NCBI GenBank assembly: GCA_035570275.1
Contig: DATMNI010000039.1
Span: 1-47,685, forward strand
Direction of reading: 5' to 3'
Length of the DNA stretch: 47,685 bases
Source: DATMNI01 sp035570275
GTDB taxonomy: Bacteria; Acidobacteriota; Terriglobia; Bryobacterales; Bryobacteraceae
Under the pieces are notes generated by a model that saw nothing but the letters and a program-made list of their open reading frames with translations, did not search any database and was not told where the DNA came from. The position numbers were made by a program, and so were the translations under genes. This document shows, in pieces, positions 16,543-24,304 of this stretch; the first letter of the stretch is position 1, and every line of letters starts with the position of its first letter.

Positions 16543-16790
16543 GGCCTGCCGGAGTCGGTCTATGAATTGGTCCTGGCTGCTCACGACGTCGTCAGCACCT
16601 GGTTCCCCTGGTGTATCACGGCGTGCACATTGAAGCGGGATTTCGCGCAGGTCGCCCATCTGCGGCGAGCCAACAAGCGTTTGGGCCTACAGATAAACTT
16701 CAAAGTGGCCCGATCAAGGACGGCATCACGCGCGTCGCTAACGGACTCGCCGAGCAGTCTTCTTTGCGACTTCGCGGATTGGCGTGAAAT
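16543..16790 (+). pseudogene. Degraded GxxExxY protein gene
   Basis: Three pieces of the GxxExxY family are readable in different frames: GLPESVYELVLA (the family signature) at 16543, VPLVYHGVHIEAGFR at 16602, KRLGLQINFKVA in the first frame again, then IKDGITRVANGLAEQSS. Normal proteins are about 125-130 residues; here the start and the central part (the DLLV..VELK segment) are missing and at least three frameshifts are present. The gene lies between the arms of an inverted repeat. Intact GxxExxY proteins have no established function. Confidence 0.82.
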
Positions 16791-16791
16791 C
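16759..16791. repeat. Right arm of the 33-base inverted repeat
   Basis: CTTCTTTGCGACTTCGCGGATT and onward, the complement of 16478-16511 with three mismatches. It overlaps the last codons of the GxxExxY remnant, so the repeat and the gene end form one unit. The stretch from here to 17064 has no gene I can support. Confidence 0.82.
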
Positions 16792-17064
16792 TTGCCTTTT
16801 TGAATCCCACGCTCCAAGCCGATTGCCCTTACGCTAAACGTAGATGGTCCAGTTTATTGTTTGACTCCGCTTTAGGGTCCGCGGATCGACCGCACGTACG
16901 TGTATCGCTCGCCCGGCAGCCCGCGATACTCTGCGAATCCGTAGCGCCGGGCTTCGGGTGAGGGGCAAGGGGAGATTGACAAAGGCTGCGGCTTCGCCGG
17001 GCGGCTGCGCCCGCCTGACATCAGGGCCGGCCAGTCTGCGCCTTCCACGGAATCAGAATCCGCG

Positions 17065-17292
17065 GATCCAGCCCTGCTCGACGCCACCCGGCGCGAGGTC
17101 CGCTACGTGGGCCGCCCCGAAAGCGCCAGCCCCGCCACCGGTTCCCGGCAAGCGCCGCCAGCAGGAGCGAAGCCGAAATCGTTAGCGACGCACTCACCCC
17201 CGGCGCCATCTCCCATACCAAGCGCGTCCGCCTGGTGGCGCGGAGGAAGAAACAGCGGGGGCAGGTTGGGCGCCGGTTAACAACCTGCCCAA
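17065..17292 (+). pseudogene. Decayed copy of the kgd 3' end plus hairpin (copy E)
   Basis: Homologous to the last 60 or so codons of kgd, starting at GATCCAGCC..CTGCTCGACGCC (peptide LLDAT) and running through RYVGRPESASPATGS, then out of frame, to the RRKK end. It is followed by a degenerate hairpin with arms like those at 5241. It shares with copy D the insertions in GGTTCCCGG and GAGC(A/G)AAGC and the CCGCC variant, against the native gene. Orientation is opposite to kgd. Confidence 0.87.
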
Positions 17293-17346
17293 ACCGTTCC
17301 TTACTACGATAAGATTGGGGTTGCAAAAGCCGTAATCGGGAGCAGT

Positions 17347-19551
17347 ATGGCCTCGGAGATGGGACGGTCGCCGGCTGCGAAAGTAGTCGTCGCCACCACA
17401 GTAGCCCTTTCCTTCATTTCTTTCTGGCGCGCGGCGGCGGTGGTTCTGAGCGACCTCGCCTCGTCGGCCTTCTACGCCGGCGGTATCGCGGAGCACGCCA
17501 TCGGCAAGAGCGCTCCGTGGTTCATCCTCGGCGTCATGCTGTTCAGCTTCGCCGTGCGCTCGGTCTACATGGAATCCAGCAGCATGTTCGTGCGCGGCGG
17601 CGTGTACGTGGTGGTGCGCGATGCCATGGGCCCGTTTGTGGCGCGGATCTCGGTCTCTTCGCTGATCTTCGACTACATTCTCACCGGCCCCATCAGCGTA
17701 GTCAGCGCCGGCCAGTACCTGGTGCACCTGCTGAATGAGATTGCCACCAACAATCATCTGGGACCGCGCGTGGCTCCCGATACCTTTGCGGCCGGATTCG
17801 GGGTCATCGTAACCGGGTACTTCTGGTGGAGCAACACCAAAGGCATCCACGAATCCAGCGGCAAGGCGCTGCGCATCATGCAGATTACCACCGTGATGGT
17901 GGTGGCGTTTCTCATCTGGTGCCCCATCACGCTGCTGCTGGCCCCCAAGGTCACACTGCCGCCCGCACCCATCCCCAGCAATCTCCATTTCGCCCCGGAG
18001 GCCTTGGGGTGGTTCCAGGGAACGATCTGGCCCACCATTCCCTTCGTGGCGATCGTCATCGCCTTCGGCCACTCGCTGCTTTCCATGAGCGGCTTCGAAA
18101 CGCTGGCCCAGGTCTATCGCGAGATCGCTTATCCCAAGCTGAAGAACCTGCGCTACACCGGCAATCTGGTCTGCGTCTACTCGGTGGTCTGCACGGGCGT
18201 GATCACCATGTTCGCCGGCATGATCATTCCGGACGGTAAGCGGGCCGAGTATGTGGACAACCTGCTGGGAGGCCTGGCTATGCATCTGGCCGGCCCGCAA
18301 GTGCTTCGCCTGGGTTTCCACGTGTTCGTGGTCATCGTGGGCGCGCTGATTCTCTCCGGCGCCGTCAACACGTCGATGATCGGCGCCAACGGAGTGATGA
18401 ACCGCATCGCCGAAGACGGCGTGCTGCTCGACTGGTTCCGCAAGCCGCATCGCCGCTTCGGCACCACGTTCCGGATCATCAACCTGATTGCCATTCTGCA
18501 GGTAATCACCATTCTGCTGAGCCGCGGCAACGTTTATCTGTTGGGTGAAGCCTACGCTTTCGGCGTGGTCTGGAGCTTCTTCCTGAAATCGCTGGGCGTG
18601 CTGGTGCTCCGCTACCACCGCCACGATCAGGAATATAAGTTCCCGGGCAACATTCAACTGGGCGGCACGGAGATTCCCATCGGCCTGGGCGTCACCACGC
18701 TGGTCCTCTTCCTGGTGGCCATCGCCAACCTCTTCTCCAAGGAGATCGCCACCAAGAGCGGCGTGGCCTTCACCGCGGTCTTCTTCGTGATCTTCACCAT
18801 CTCGGAGCGCATTAACGCGCGCAAGCAAGCCAACTGCAAGCTCGGCCTGGAAGAGTTTAACCTGGACATGCGCCCGGAAATCGACGCCCGCACGGTGCAC
18901 GCACGTCCCGGTTGCGTGCTGGTGGCCGTGCGCGAGTCCAAGCGCATGGCCCACCTCCAGAATGTGCTCGAAAAGACCAACCTGCGGCGGCACGACATTG
19001 TGGTGATGACCGTGCGTCCCATTTCCGCCGGCGCCGGCGAATACGAGCTATCCAACCAGCAGCTCTTTTCCGATTATGAAAGGGAGCTGCTCTCGCGGGT
19101 GGTTACGATGGCCGAAAAGGCCGGCAAGACGGTTGACCTTCTGGTGGTGCCGGGCGTCGATCCATTCGACGCCATGGTGCAGACCGCGGCCAACTTGAAA
19201 GCGTCCCGCCTGGTGACGGGCGTTTCGGAGAAGATGGATTCCGAAGAACTGGCGCGCCGCATCGGCCTGGCCTGGGAAAAGCTGCCGGAACCGCGCCACG
19301 CCTTCTCGCTCGAAATCATCACACCCAACCGGCCTTCGGTTTACGTGAACCTGGGACCGCATCCGCCCCGATTGTGGCCCGAGGATCTGGATCGCGCCCA
19401 CGGCATCTGGCTCCGCCTGCAAGATGTTTTCGGTTCCCGCCTGCACCACCGCGATGTGGTCGGTGTGGCCCTGCGGCGGCTGCAGAAGGACCTGGAAAAC
19501 GATCGCCGCCAGGAGGCGCTGGACGATTTGAACAACGAACTGCGCAAGTAA
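17347..19551 (+). CDS. APC-family amino acid permease with a C-terminal cytosolic domain
   Basis: 734-residue transporter. About the first 500 residues form some 12 membrane segments of the amino acid-polyamine-organocation superfamily; TM1 contains SFISFWRAAAVVLSD and TM3 the stretch FVRGGVYVVVRDAMGPF. The last 210 residues are soluble. They include VLVAVRESKRMAHLQNVLEK and TVDLLVVPGVDPFDAMVQTA, a Rossmann-like pattern reminiscent of universal stress (USP) domains, and end in a charged helix. The substrate cannot be assigned. The preceding gap holds copy E of the kgd end; GGGAGCAGT before the ATG is a fair ribosome site. A REP-like element follows the stop. Confidence 0.88.
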   Translation: MASEMGRSPAAKVVVATTVALSFISFWRAAAVVLSDLASSAFYAGGIAEHAIGKSAPWFILGVMLFSFAVRSVYMESSSMFVRGGVYVVVRDAMGPFVARISVSSLIFDYILTGPISVVSAGQYLVHLLNEIATNNHLGPRVAPDTFAAGFGVIVTGYFWWSNTKGIHESSGKALRIMQITTVMVVAFLIWCPITLLLAPKVTLPPAPIPSNLHFAPEALGWFQGTIWPTIPFVAIVIAFGHSLLSMSGFETLAQVYREIAYPKLKNLRYTGNLVCVYSVVCTGVITMFAGMIIPDGKRAEYVDNLLGGLAMHLAGPQVLRLGFHVFVVIVGALILSGAVNTSMIGANGVMNRIAEDGVLLDWFRKPHRRFGTTFRIINLIAILQVITILLSRGNVYLLGEAYAFGVVWSFFLKSLGVLVLRYHRHDQEYKFPGNIQLGGTEIPIGLGVTTLVLFLVAIANLFSKEIATKSGVAFTAVFFVIFTISERINARKQANCKLGLEEFNLDMRPEIDARTVHARPGCVLVAVRESKRMAHLQNVLEKTNLRRHDIVVMTVRPISAGAGEYELSNQQLFSDYERELLSRVVTMAEKAGKTVDLLVVPGVDPFDAMVQTAANLKASRLVTGVSEKMDSEELARRIGLAWEKLPEPRHAFSLEIITPNRPSVYVNLGPHPPRLWPEDLDRAHGIWLRLQDVFGSRLHHRDVVGVALRRLQKDLENDRRQEALDDLNNELRK

Positions 19552-19563
19552 CCGTTTTGCTCT

Positions 19564-19610
19564 GTGGGGCAGGTTGCTAACCTGCGGCGGATTGGCAATC
19601 CGCCTGCCCC
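19564..19610. repeat. REP-like two-stem element after the APC gene
   Basis: GTGGGGCAGGTTGCTAACCTGC then GGCGGATTGGCAATCCGCC, two adjacent stems 12 bases after the APC stop. It lies between convergent genes (APC on plus, TIGR03435 protein on minus) and could terminate transcription. Confidence 0.82.
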
Positions 19611-19710
19611 GGGCGAGGTAACAACCGCCGCGCAGTAGAAGTGCTCGTTGTCGCCGGCAACAGATATTTCCGCGCTGTGCAGGAGAACGCAGCCAGCAAT
19701 GGCTGTGCGG

Positions 19711-20664
19711 CTAGTTCTCGGTCGGTTTCTCCACGTGCTCAATCACGAACGTTTCCACCGGGGCTTTCTTCGCCTCCATCTTCAGTCCAAGACGCTCAAA
19801 GACGGTGAAAAGCGTCGGGGTGATTGGATCGGCATAGGCCAAATCCTCCGCGGTCGGCGTGGTGCCGGGAGCGGTGCCGGGCCTGGGGCGCATGGGCACC
19901 CACCCGACGCTCTCGATATCGAAGAGTCCCTGAATGCCGGTCTCGTCGATCAACGGACGATCCGTCCAGTTCTCAACAAACCCCACCAGGTCTGCCATGC
20001 TGACAGCCTTCCCGTGAAGCCCTCGCCCCTGTCCACCCATGAAGCCATGGCAGGGAGAGCCTTTTTTCCCAGGGTCGTCGGGATCGGCGCAGTCCTTTTC
20101 CTCGGTCTTCGATTTTTCCAGCTTAGGCCCGTTCTTTCCCACCACCAGCGCGTACACCGGCAGTTCCTTCGTCTCGCGGCGAACGGTGAGTTTGAAGCGA
20201 TCTGCCAGCAGTGTCCGCAGCATCGATCTCATCCTGGCGTCGCGCTCTTTGGATGGTAACTCCGGAGGAATCGCGCCCTTCTCGGCGGCGGCTTCAATAT
20301 CGTACCTTTCCGAGCGGATCCACGCCGGTCCTCCGGAGAGCCGCGGGGACTGAATTGCAACGTCGTAAGCAGTCGCAATAATCACATAGAGGAGAGTGTC
20401 CGTCACCGACAGCCTTCCACCGGGACCAGGCTTCATCGAGCCAAAGCTGCGCGGATCGGCGGACTTGCCTGCTTTTACCGAAGCAACTTCGAAGGCCAGA
20501 GGCTTCTCAGGCTTCGACTGCGCCCGGATTTGCGGCGCGTTCATCAAACCGACGACGATTGGGGCTGCCAGAGCCGCCAGTCCGGCGGTTGCCAGCAGCA
20601 GCTTCTTTCCGTAACTCAGATTGTGTGTTGCACGATGAGTCATGATAGCCTCGATTCGTTTCAT
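19711..20664 (-). CDS. TIGR03435 family protein
   Basis: 317-residue protein. A membrane segment at about residues 19-40 (LLLATAGLAALAAPIVVGLM) is followed by the TIGR03435 region: PLAFEVASVKAGKSADPRSF, SVTDTLLYVIIATAYDV, SERYDIEAAAEKGAI, MLRTLLADRFKLTVRRETKE and PVYALVVGKNGPKL. The ending contains RLGLKMEAKKAPVETFVIEHVEKP. The family is expanded in Solibacter and its function is unknown. The frame stays open upstream of the ATG and encodes a remnant of an M56 peptidase, so the gene is probably the 3' half of a broken fusion. Expression from its present position is uncertain. Confidence 0.85.
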   Translation of the reverse strand: MKRIEAIMTHRATHNLSYGKKLLLATAGLAALAAPIVVGLMNAPQIRAQSKPEKPLAFEVASVKAGKSADPRSFGSMKPGPGGRLSVTDTLLYVIIATAYDVAIQSPRLSGGPAWIRSERYDIEAAAEKGAIPPELPSKERDARMRSMLRTLLADRFKLTVRRETKELPVYALVVGKNGPKLEKSKTEEKDCADPDDPGKKGSPCHGFMGGQGRGLHGKAVSMADLVGFVENWTDRPLIDETGIQGLFDIESVGWVPMRPRPGTAPGTTPTAEDLAYADPITPTLFTVFERLGLKMEAKKAPVETFVIEHVEKPTEN

Positions 20665-20759
20665 GAGATTGGAGCCGGTGACCCCGGACACGCAGGCCAA
20701 CCCCGGCGACAGGTAAAGCTTGCAGACGTTGAGAATGGCCTCGGCATAGACCTGCGGAT
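20665..20759 (-). pseudogene. Remnant of a BlaR1-like M56 peptidase
   Basis: In frame with the TIGR03435 gene, the minus strand encodes QVYAEAILNVCKLYL and then ACVSGVTGSN, typical of the segment after the catalytic helix in BlaR1/MecR1-like M56 peptidases of Solibacter, where M56 and TIGR03435 parts occur in one protein. Everything upstream, including the HExxH region, is gone; homology ends at the 10-base tandem repeat. Confidence 0.72.
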
Positions 20760-20790
20760 CGCTGCGGATCGCTGCGGATCGCTGCGGATC
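20751..20790. repeat. 10-base tandem repeat
   Basis: Four units of (G/C)CTGCGGATC, three of them identical, lie exactly between the M56 remnant and the stop of the M13 peptidase gene. They mark the breakpoint of a deletion or fusion. Confidence 0.9.
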
Positions 20791-20796
20791 GACGCG

Positions 20797-22821
20797 TCAC
20801 CACACCCGGCATGCGCCGGCCTTCACCATCGGCTGGCCCGGCTTGCACGAAAATGCCTTTTGGAATTCGGGCAGATTCTGCACCACGCCGTTGACCCGAA
20901 GCTTCGGCGGCGAGTGCGGGTTGGTCTGTACTTGCAGGCGCACCGCTTCGTCGCGCTCGTTGCCGCACCACACCTGGCCGAACGACAGGAAGAACCTCTG
21001 TTCCGCCGTGAAGCCATCCACCTTCCTGGAGTCGTTGCCTACCGTGGCGATCAGCGCCATCAGCGCCACCCGCACGCCCCCATTGTCGGCCGTGTTCTCA
21101 CCCAGCGTCAGCTTGCCGTTAACGTGCACTCCCGGGATCACGGTCATGCTGGCATACTCATCGGCCACACAGGCGGCCCGCTGGTTGAACTCCTTGGCAT
21201 CTTCGGCCGTCCACCAGTCTTTCAGGTTGCCCTCGGCATCGAACTGCCGGCCTTCGTCGTCGAAGCCGTGCGTCAGTTCGTGGCCGATCACCATCCCGAT
21301 TCCGCCGAAGTTCACCGCGTCGTCCGCATTGTTGTCGTAGAACGGTGGCTGCAGGATGCCGGCGGGGAAATTGATGTTGTTCATCTGCGGATCGTAGTAA
21401 GCGTTCACCGTGGGCGGGGTCATGCCCCACTCCAGGCGGTCCAGCGGTTGGCCGATCTTATTGAGCTGGCGCTGGAACTCGAACGCCGACGCCCGGAAGC
21501 TGTTCCCCAGCGCATCGCCAGGTTTGATGGTGACCGCGCTGTAATCGCGCCAGTGGTCCGGGTAGCCGATCTTGTTGGTGATGGCCTTCAGTTTCACCAG
21601 AGCCTGTTTTTTGGTGACGGGCGTCATCCAAGGCAGTTTCTCAATATCCTCGCCAAGCGCCTTTTCGAGCGCCGCCACCATCTTCAGGGTGCGCTCCTTG
21701 CCTTCGGCGCCGAAGGTACGTTCCACAAACTTTCGCCCCAGCGCTTCGCCCAGGTCGCCATCGGTGAAATCGCTGCACCGTTTCCAGCGAGGCCGCATTT
21801 CCTCCGCCCCCGACAGGGTCTTGCCGAAGAAATCGAAGCTCTCCCTGGCGAACGTGGTGGGCAGCAAGGCCGCTTCGGCGTGCAACACGTGCCAGGTGAG
21901 GTATGCTTTCCAATCGTTCAGGGTCACGCTCTGGATTTCGGCGCCGACCGCCTTGAAATAGTCCGGCCAGCTCACATTCACATTCTGGAATTGTGGCGCG
22001 CCGCTGCCGGTGAAATAGGCAGCCCACTGGAACGATCCGCCCGTCTGCGCCACGTCCTGCTTTTTCATCAGGTGGTAGGTTTTCTCCGGATCGCGGCGCG
22101 AAACCAGGTCCAGCGAAGCCTTGGCGAGATCGGTTTCGATCTTCATCACGGCGGCGGCGCGCGCCTTGGCCGTTTCCGGCTTGTCGCCCGCCAGTTCAAA
22201 CATGCGCTGGACGTGCGCTACATACTTCTGGCGCAATTCCACCGATTTCGGGTCGTCCTTGAGGTAGTAATCGCGGTCGGGAAGCCCCAGGCCGCCTTGA
22301 TCCAACTGCGCGATCACCGCGGTGGAATCCTTGGCGTCCTGCCCCGAGCTAAACGCGAACAGGGGGCCGGAACCGATGCGGTGCAGGTGAGCGATGGCTT
22401 CGGCAAGCTGGTCCTTGCCCGATAGTTTGGCAATGCGGTCCAGTTCCGGCTGCAGCGGCGTCAGACCGCCGGCGTCCAAGCCCTTCTCGTCCATGCAGGC
22501 CGCGTAGTAGTCGCCGATTTTCTGGGTGGTGGCGTCCCGGTTCGGCGCCGGCTTGGCGGCTTCTTCCAGAATCTGGCGCAGCACCATCTTGTTCCGCTCA
22601 TCCAATTCATTGAACCGGCCCCAGCGCGACTGATCGGCCGGTATGGGGTTTTCCTTGATCCAGTTGCCGCAGGCGTATTGGTAGAAATCCTGACAGGGGT
22701 TGGCCGTCTGATCCATGGCCTTGGCGTCGAAGTGAGCGGGCGAAGAATTGGCGGCCCTGGACGATTGGGCCCAGGCAGCGGAAAGACAGAGCGGCACGAG
22801 GAAAGCAGTTTTTGAAAACAA
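20797..22821 (-). CDS. M13 family zinc metallopeptidase (neprilysin/PepO-like)
   Basis: 674-residue exported endopeptidase. The signal peptide covers about residues 1-19 (LCLSAAWAQ). The mature N-terminus shows NPCQDFYQYACGNW. The zinc site is VIGHELTHGFDDEG with the third ligand in ENTADNGG, and the substrate-binding stretch is NAYYDPQMNNINFPAGI. It ends in CRVW, the conserved C-terminal motif of the family. Length is normal. It should cleave oligopeptides outside the cytoplasm. It lies upstream of the truncated M56/TIGR03435 gene on the same strand. Confidence 0.94.
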   Translation of the reverse strand: MFSKTAFLVPLCLSAAWAQSSRAANSSPAHFDAKAMDQTANPCQDFYQYACGNWIKENPIPADQSRWGRFNELDERNKMVLRQILEEAAKPAPNRDATTQKIGDYYAACMDEKGLDAGGLTPLQPELDRIAKLSGKDQLAEAIAHLHRIGSGPLFAFSSGQDAKDSTAVIAQLDQGGLGLPDRDYYLKDDPKSVELRQKYVAHVQRMFELAGDKPETAKARAAAVMKIETDLAKASLDLVSRRDPEKTYHLMKKQDVAQTGGSFQWAAYFTGSGAPQFQNVNVSWPDYFKAVGAEIQSVTLNDWKAYLTWHVLHAEAALLPTTFARESFDFFGKTLSGAEEMRPRWKRCSDFTDGDLGEALGRKFVERTFGAEGKERTLKMVAALEKALGEDIEKLPWMTPVTKKQALVKLKAITNKIGYPDHWRDYSAVTIKPGDALGNSFRASAFEFQRQLNKIGQPLDRLEWGMTPPTVNAYYDPQMNNINFPAGILQPPFYDNNADDAVNFGGIGMVIGHELTHGFDDEGRQFDAEGNLKDWWTAEDAKEFNQRAACVADEYASMTVIPGVHVNGKLTLGENTADNGGVRVALMALIATVGNDSRKVDGFTAEQRFFLSFGQVWCGNERDEAVRLQVQTNPHSPPKLRVNGVVQNLPEFQKAFSCKPGQPMVKAGACRVW

Positions 22822-22858
22822 GCGAGTGACCCCCCTTCCAATTTAACGTGCCAGCCCA

Positions 22859-22888
22859 GGTTTCGGTAGATCCGGTTTCGGTAGATCA
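22859..22888. repeat. Two 15-base tandem units
   Basis: GGTTTCGGTAGATC(C/A) occurs twice in tandem in the short gap between the M13 peptidase and the VapC-like gene. No coding content is seen here. Confidence 0.8.
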
Positions 22889-22948
22889 GCCGGTAAGAGC
22901 CAGCGCGGCAATACATTCAGGTCTGCCTGACGATGGCGATCAACGGCA

Positions 22949-23344
22949 TCAAAGTGAAAGCAGCCGAAGTCTCCGAACGTGCTCAAAATCGCGCCGGTTG
23001 TTGGTGGCGAGCGGAGCGTCAAGCGACAATGCCGTGGTAGCGATCCAGGCGTCCTGCGGACTCAATGCCCGGCCTGCCGCTCGTGCGTCGGCGCGAATCC
23101 GCGCCCAAACCGTACACAGGTCGTTGTCCGCGTAGACCAGTTCGAAACGTTGCATGAATTGTTCGAGGAGCAGGCGCCGGCGGTTACCCCACCCGGCCGA
23201 GATCGCGCCCATGCTTAATTCGGCAATTGTCATGAAGGACAGAATCAGTTCGGATCCGCGCAAGGCGTCAGCGTACTGTTGCGCCAGGGAATGCCAATTG
23301 AAGATATAGGAGGCGACATCGGTATCGACGACAATCTGGCTCAC
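22949..23344 (-). CDS. PIN-domain toxin, VapC-like
   Basis: 131-residue PIN-domain ribonuclease, the toxin of a type II system. Active-site acids are seen in IVVDTDVASYIF (Asp7), FMTIAELSMGA (Glu), LSPQDAWIATTAL (Asp) and the TNNRRDFEHV ending (Asp). The size is normal. The start overlaps the end of the small antitoxin gene by four bases. Its target RNA is unknown. Confidence 0.9.
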   Translation of the reverse strand: MSQIVVDTDVASYIFNWHSLAQQYADALRGSELILSFMTIAELSMGAISAGWGNRRRLLLEQFMQRFELVYADNDLCTVWARIRADARAAGRALSPQDAWIATTALSLDAPLATNNRRDFEHVRRLRLLSL

Positions 23345-23526
23345 TGAGGCGACGACTGACCGGCGGACTGGCGGCGGTCCGCGTATATGGCCGCTACAAA
23401 GCGCTCCGTCTCCTCGTCCGGGGCGGGGTCGACGTTCCGTAAGAGATCCTCGAACGAAAAAGGCTGCGGCCCGACGACAACAGGCTTGTAGCCTGCATTC
23501 CGAAGATCTTGAACCTCGTCGTTCAT
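23341..23526 (-). CDS. Small antitoxin paired with VapC
   Basis: 61-residue acidic protein, MNDEVQDLRNAGYKPV at the N-terminus and FSFEDLLRNVDPAP centrally. It has no recognised DNA-binding domain. A longer open frame starts at 23580, but AGGAGCGGCGAA before the ATG at 23526 suits better. The identity as antitoxin rests on position and the four-base overlap with the PIN toxin. Confidence 0.7.
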   Translation of the reverse strand: MNDEVQDLRNAGYKPVVVGPQPFSFEDLLRNVDPAPDEETERFVAAIYADRRQSAGQSSPQ

Positions 23527-23613
23527 TTCGCCGCTCCTGACGCTAGTGTATCCCGTTAGCCTCTGTGCGGCCAAGTCCATGGTGCAAAATAAATGCCTCC
23601 CGAATGTCGCTAC

Positions 23614-24285
23614 TCATTCCTTCCAGAACAACTCCGCATCCGAACGGCGCACGTAGTTGGCGTCCAGGGCGGCGGGGTCCGAAGCATCGCCGCGCCGCCA
23701 GCGGGCCGCCGCGATCCGCGCGATCGCCGCCGCCAATGCCCTGGGCACCGTCACCACTGGCACATCCTGGAACCTGGTTCCCGCCAGCCCATTGCGAAAT
23801 GGCGAAAAGTCGGTGGCGATGAACTCCACGCCGGCGGGCAGCGTCTCCAGCCAAATCGGAAACTTCGCCACCACTTCAGGCGACACCACTCGACCGCCGG
23901 CGTCATAGACTGCGCCATAAACCTCGCCACGTCGCGCATCCATCACCACGGCGCGCAGCGGCCCCGTTCCGAAGGTCGCCATGGCTTCCAGATTTCCAAC
24001 TCCGGCGGCAGGCTTTTGCACGGCCTCTGCCAGCCCTTTGACGCAGGCCAGACCAACCCGCACCCCGGTGAACGAACCAGGCCCCGCGGCCGCGGCAAAG
24101 CAATCGATAGCCGCGGGCGTTAGCCCATGGCGGCCCAGCAACTGGCTCAAATGGCCGTACAGCACGTGGCCGAACCCCGCCGGTGCGTGCAGCAGAACCT
24201 CCTCGATGGTCTCCTCACCCGCCGCCAGCGCCAGGCTGCCGAATTCGTGCGTGGTATCAACCGCCAGCACCAGGGGTTGATTCAC
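23614..24285 (-). CDS. tsaB: tRNA threonylcarbamoyladenosine biosynthesis protein TsaB
   Basis: 223-residue ASKHA-fold protein that scaffolds TsaD and TsaE for the t6A37 modification of tRNA. Typical segments: LVLAVDTTHEFGSLAL, HLSQLLGRHGLTPAAID, AAAGPGSFTGVRVGLACVKG, and VVMDARRGEVYGAVYD. The length is normal. It lies between the DUF5060 gene and the VapBC-like pair, all on one strand; a 12-base duplication (GCTTCACTGGTG) spans the gap to the upstream gene. The assignment is firm. Confidence 0.92.
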   Translation of the reverse strand: MNQPLVLAVDTTHEFGSLALAAGEETIEEVLLHAPAGFGHVLYGHLSQLLGRHGLTPAAIDCFAAAAGPGSFTGVRVGLACVKGLAEAVQKPAAGVGNLEAMATFGTGPLRAVVMDARRGEVYGAVYDAGGRVVSPEVVAKFPIWLETLPAGVEFIATDFSPFRNGLAGTRFQDVPVVTVPRALAAAIARIAAARWRRGDASDPAALDANYVRRSDAELFWKE

Positions 24286-24304
24286 GGTTGCTTCACTGGT
24301 GGCT

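Noticed and set aside
17194..18993. Minus-strand open frame of 599 codons opposite the permease
   Set aside because: Antisense of membrane segments; composition rich in His, Gln and Arg, no known pattern.
20751..20790. CRISPR-like repeat array
   Set aside because: Units are 10 bases and directly adjacent without spacers; no cas genes are present.
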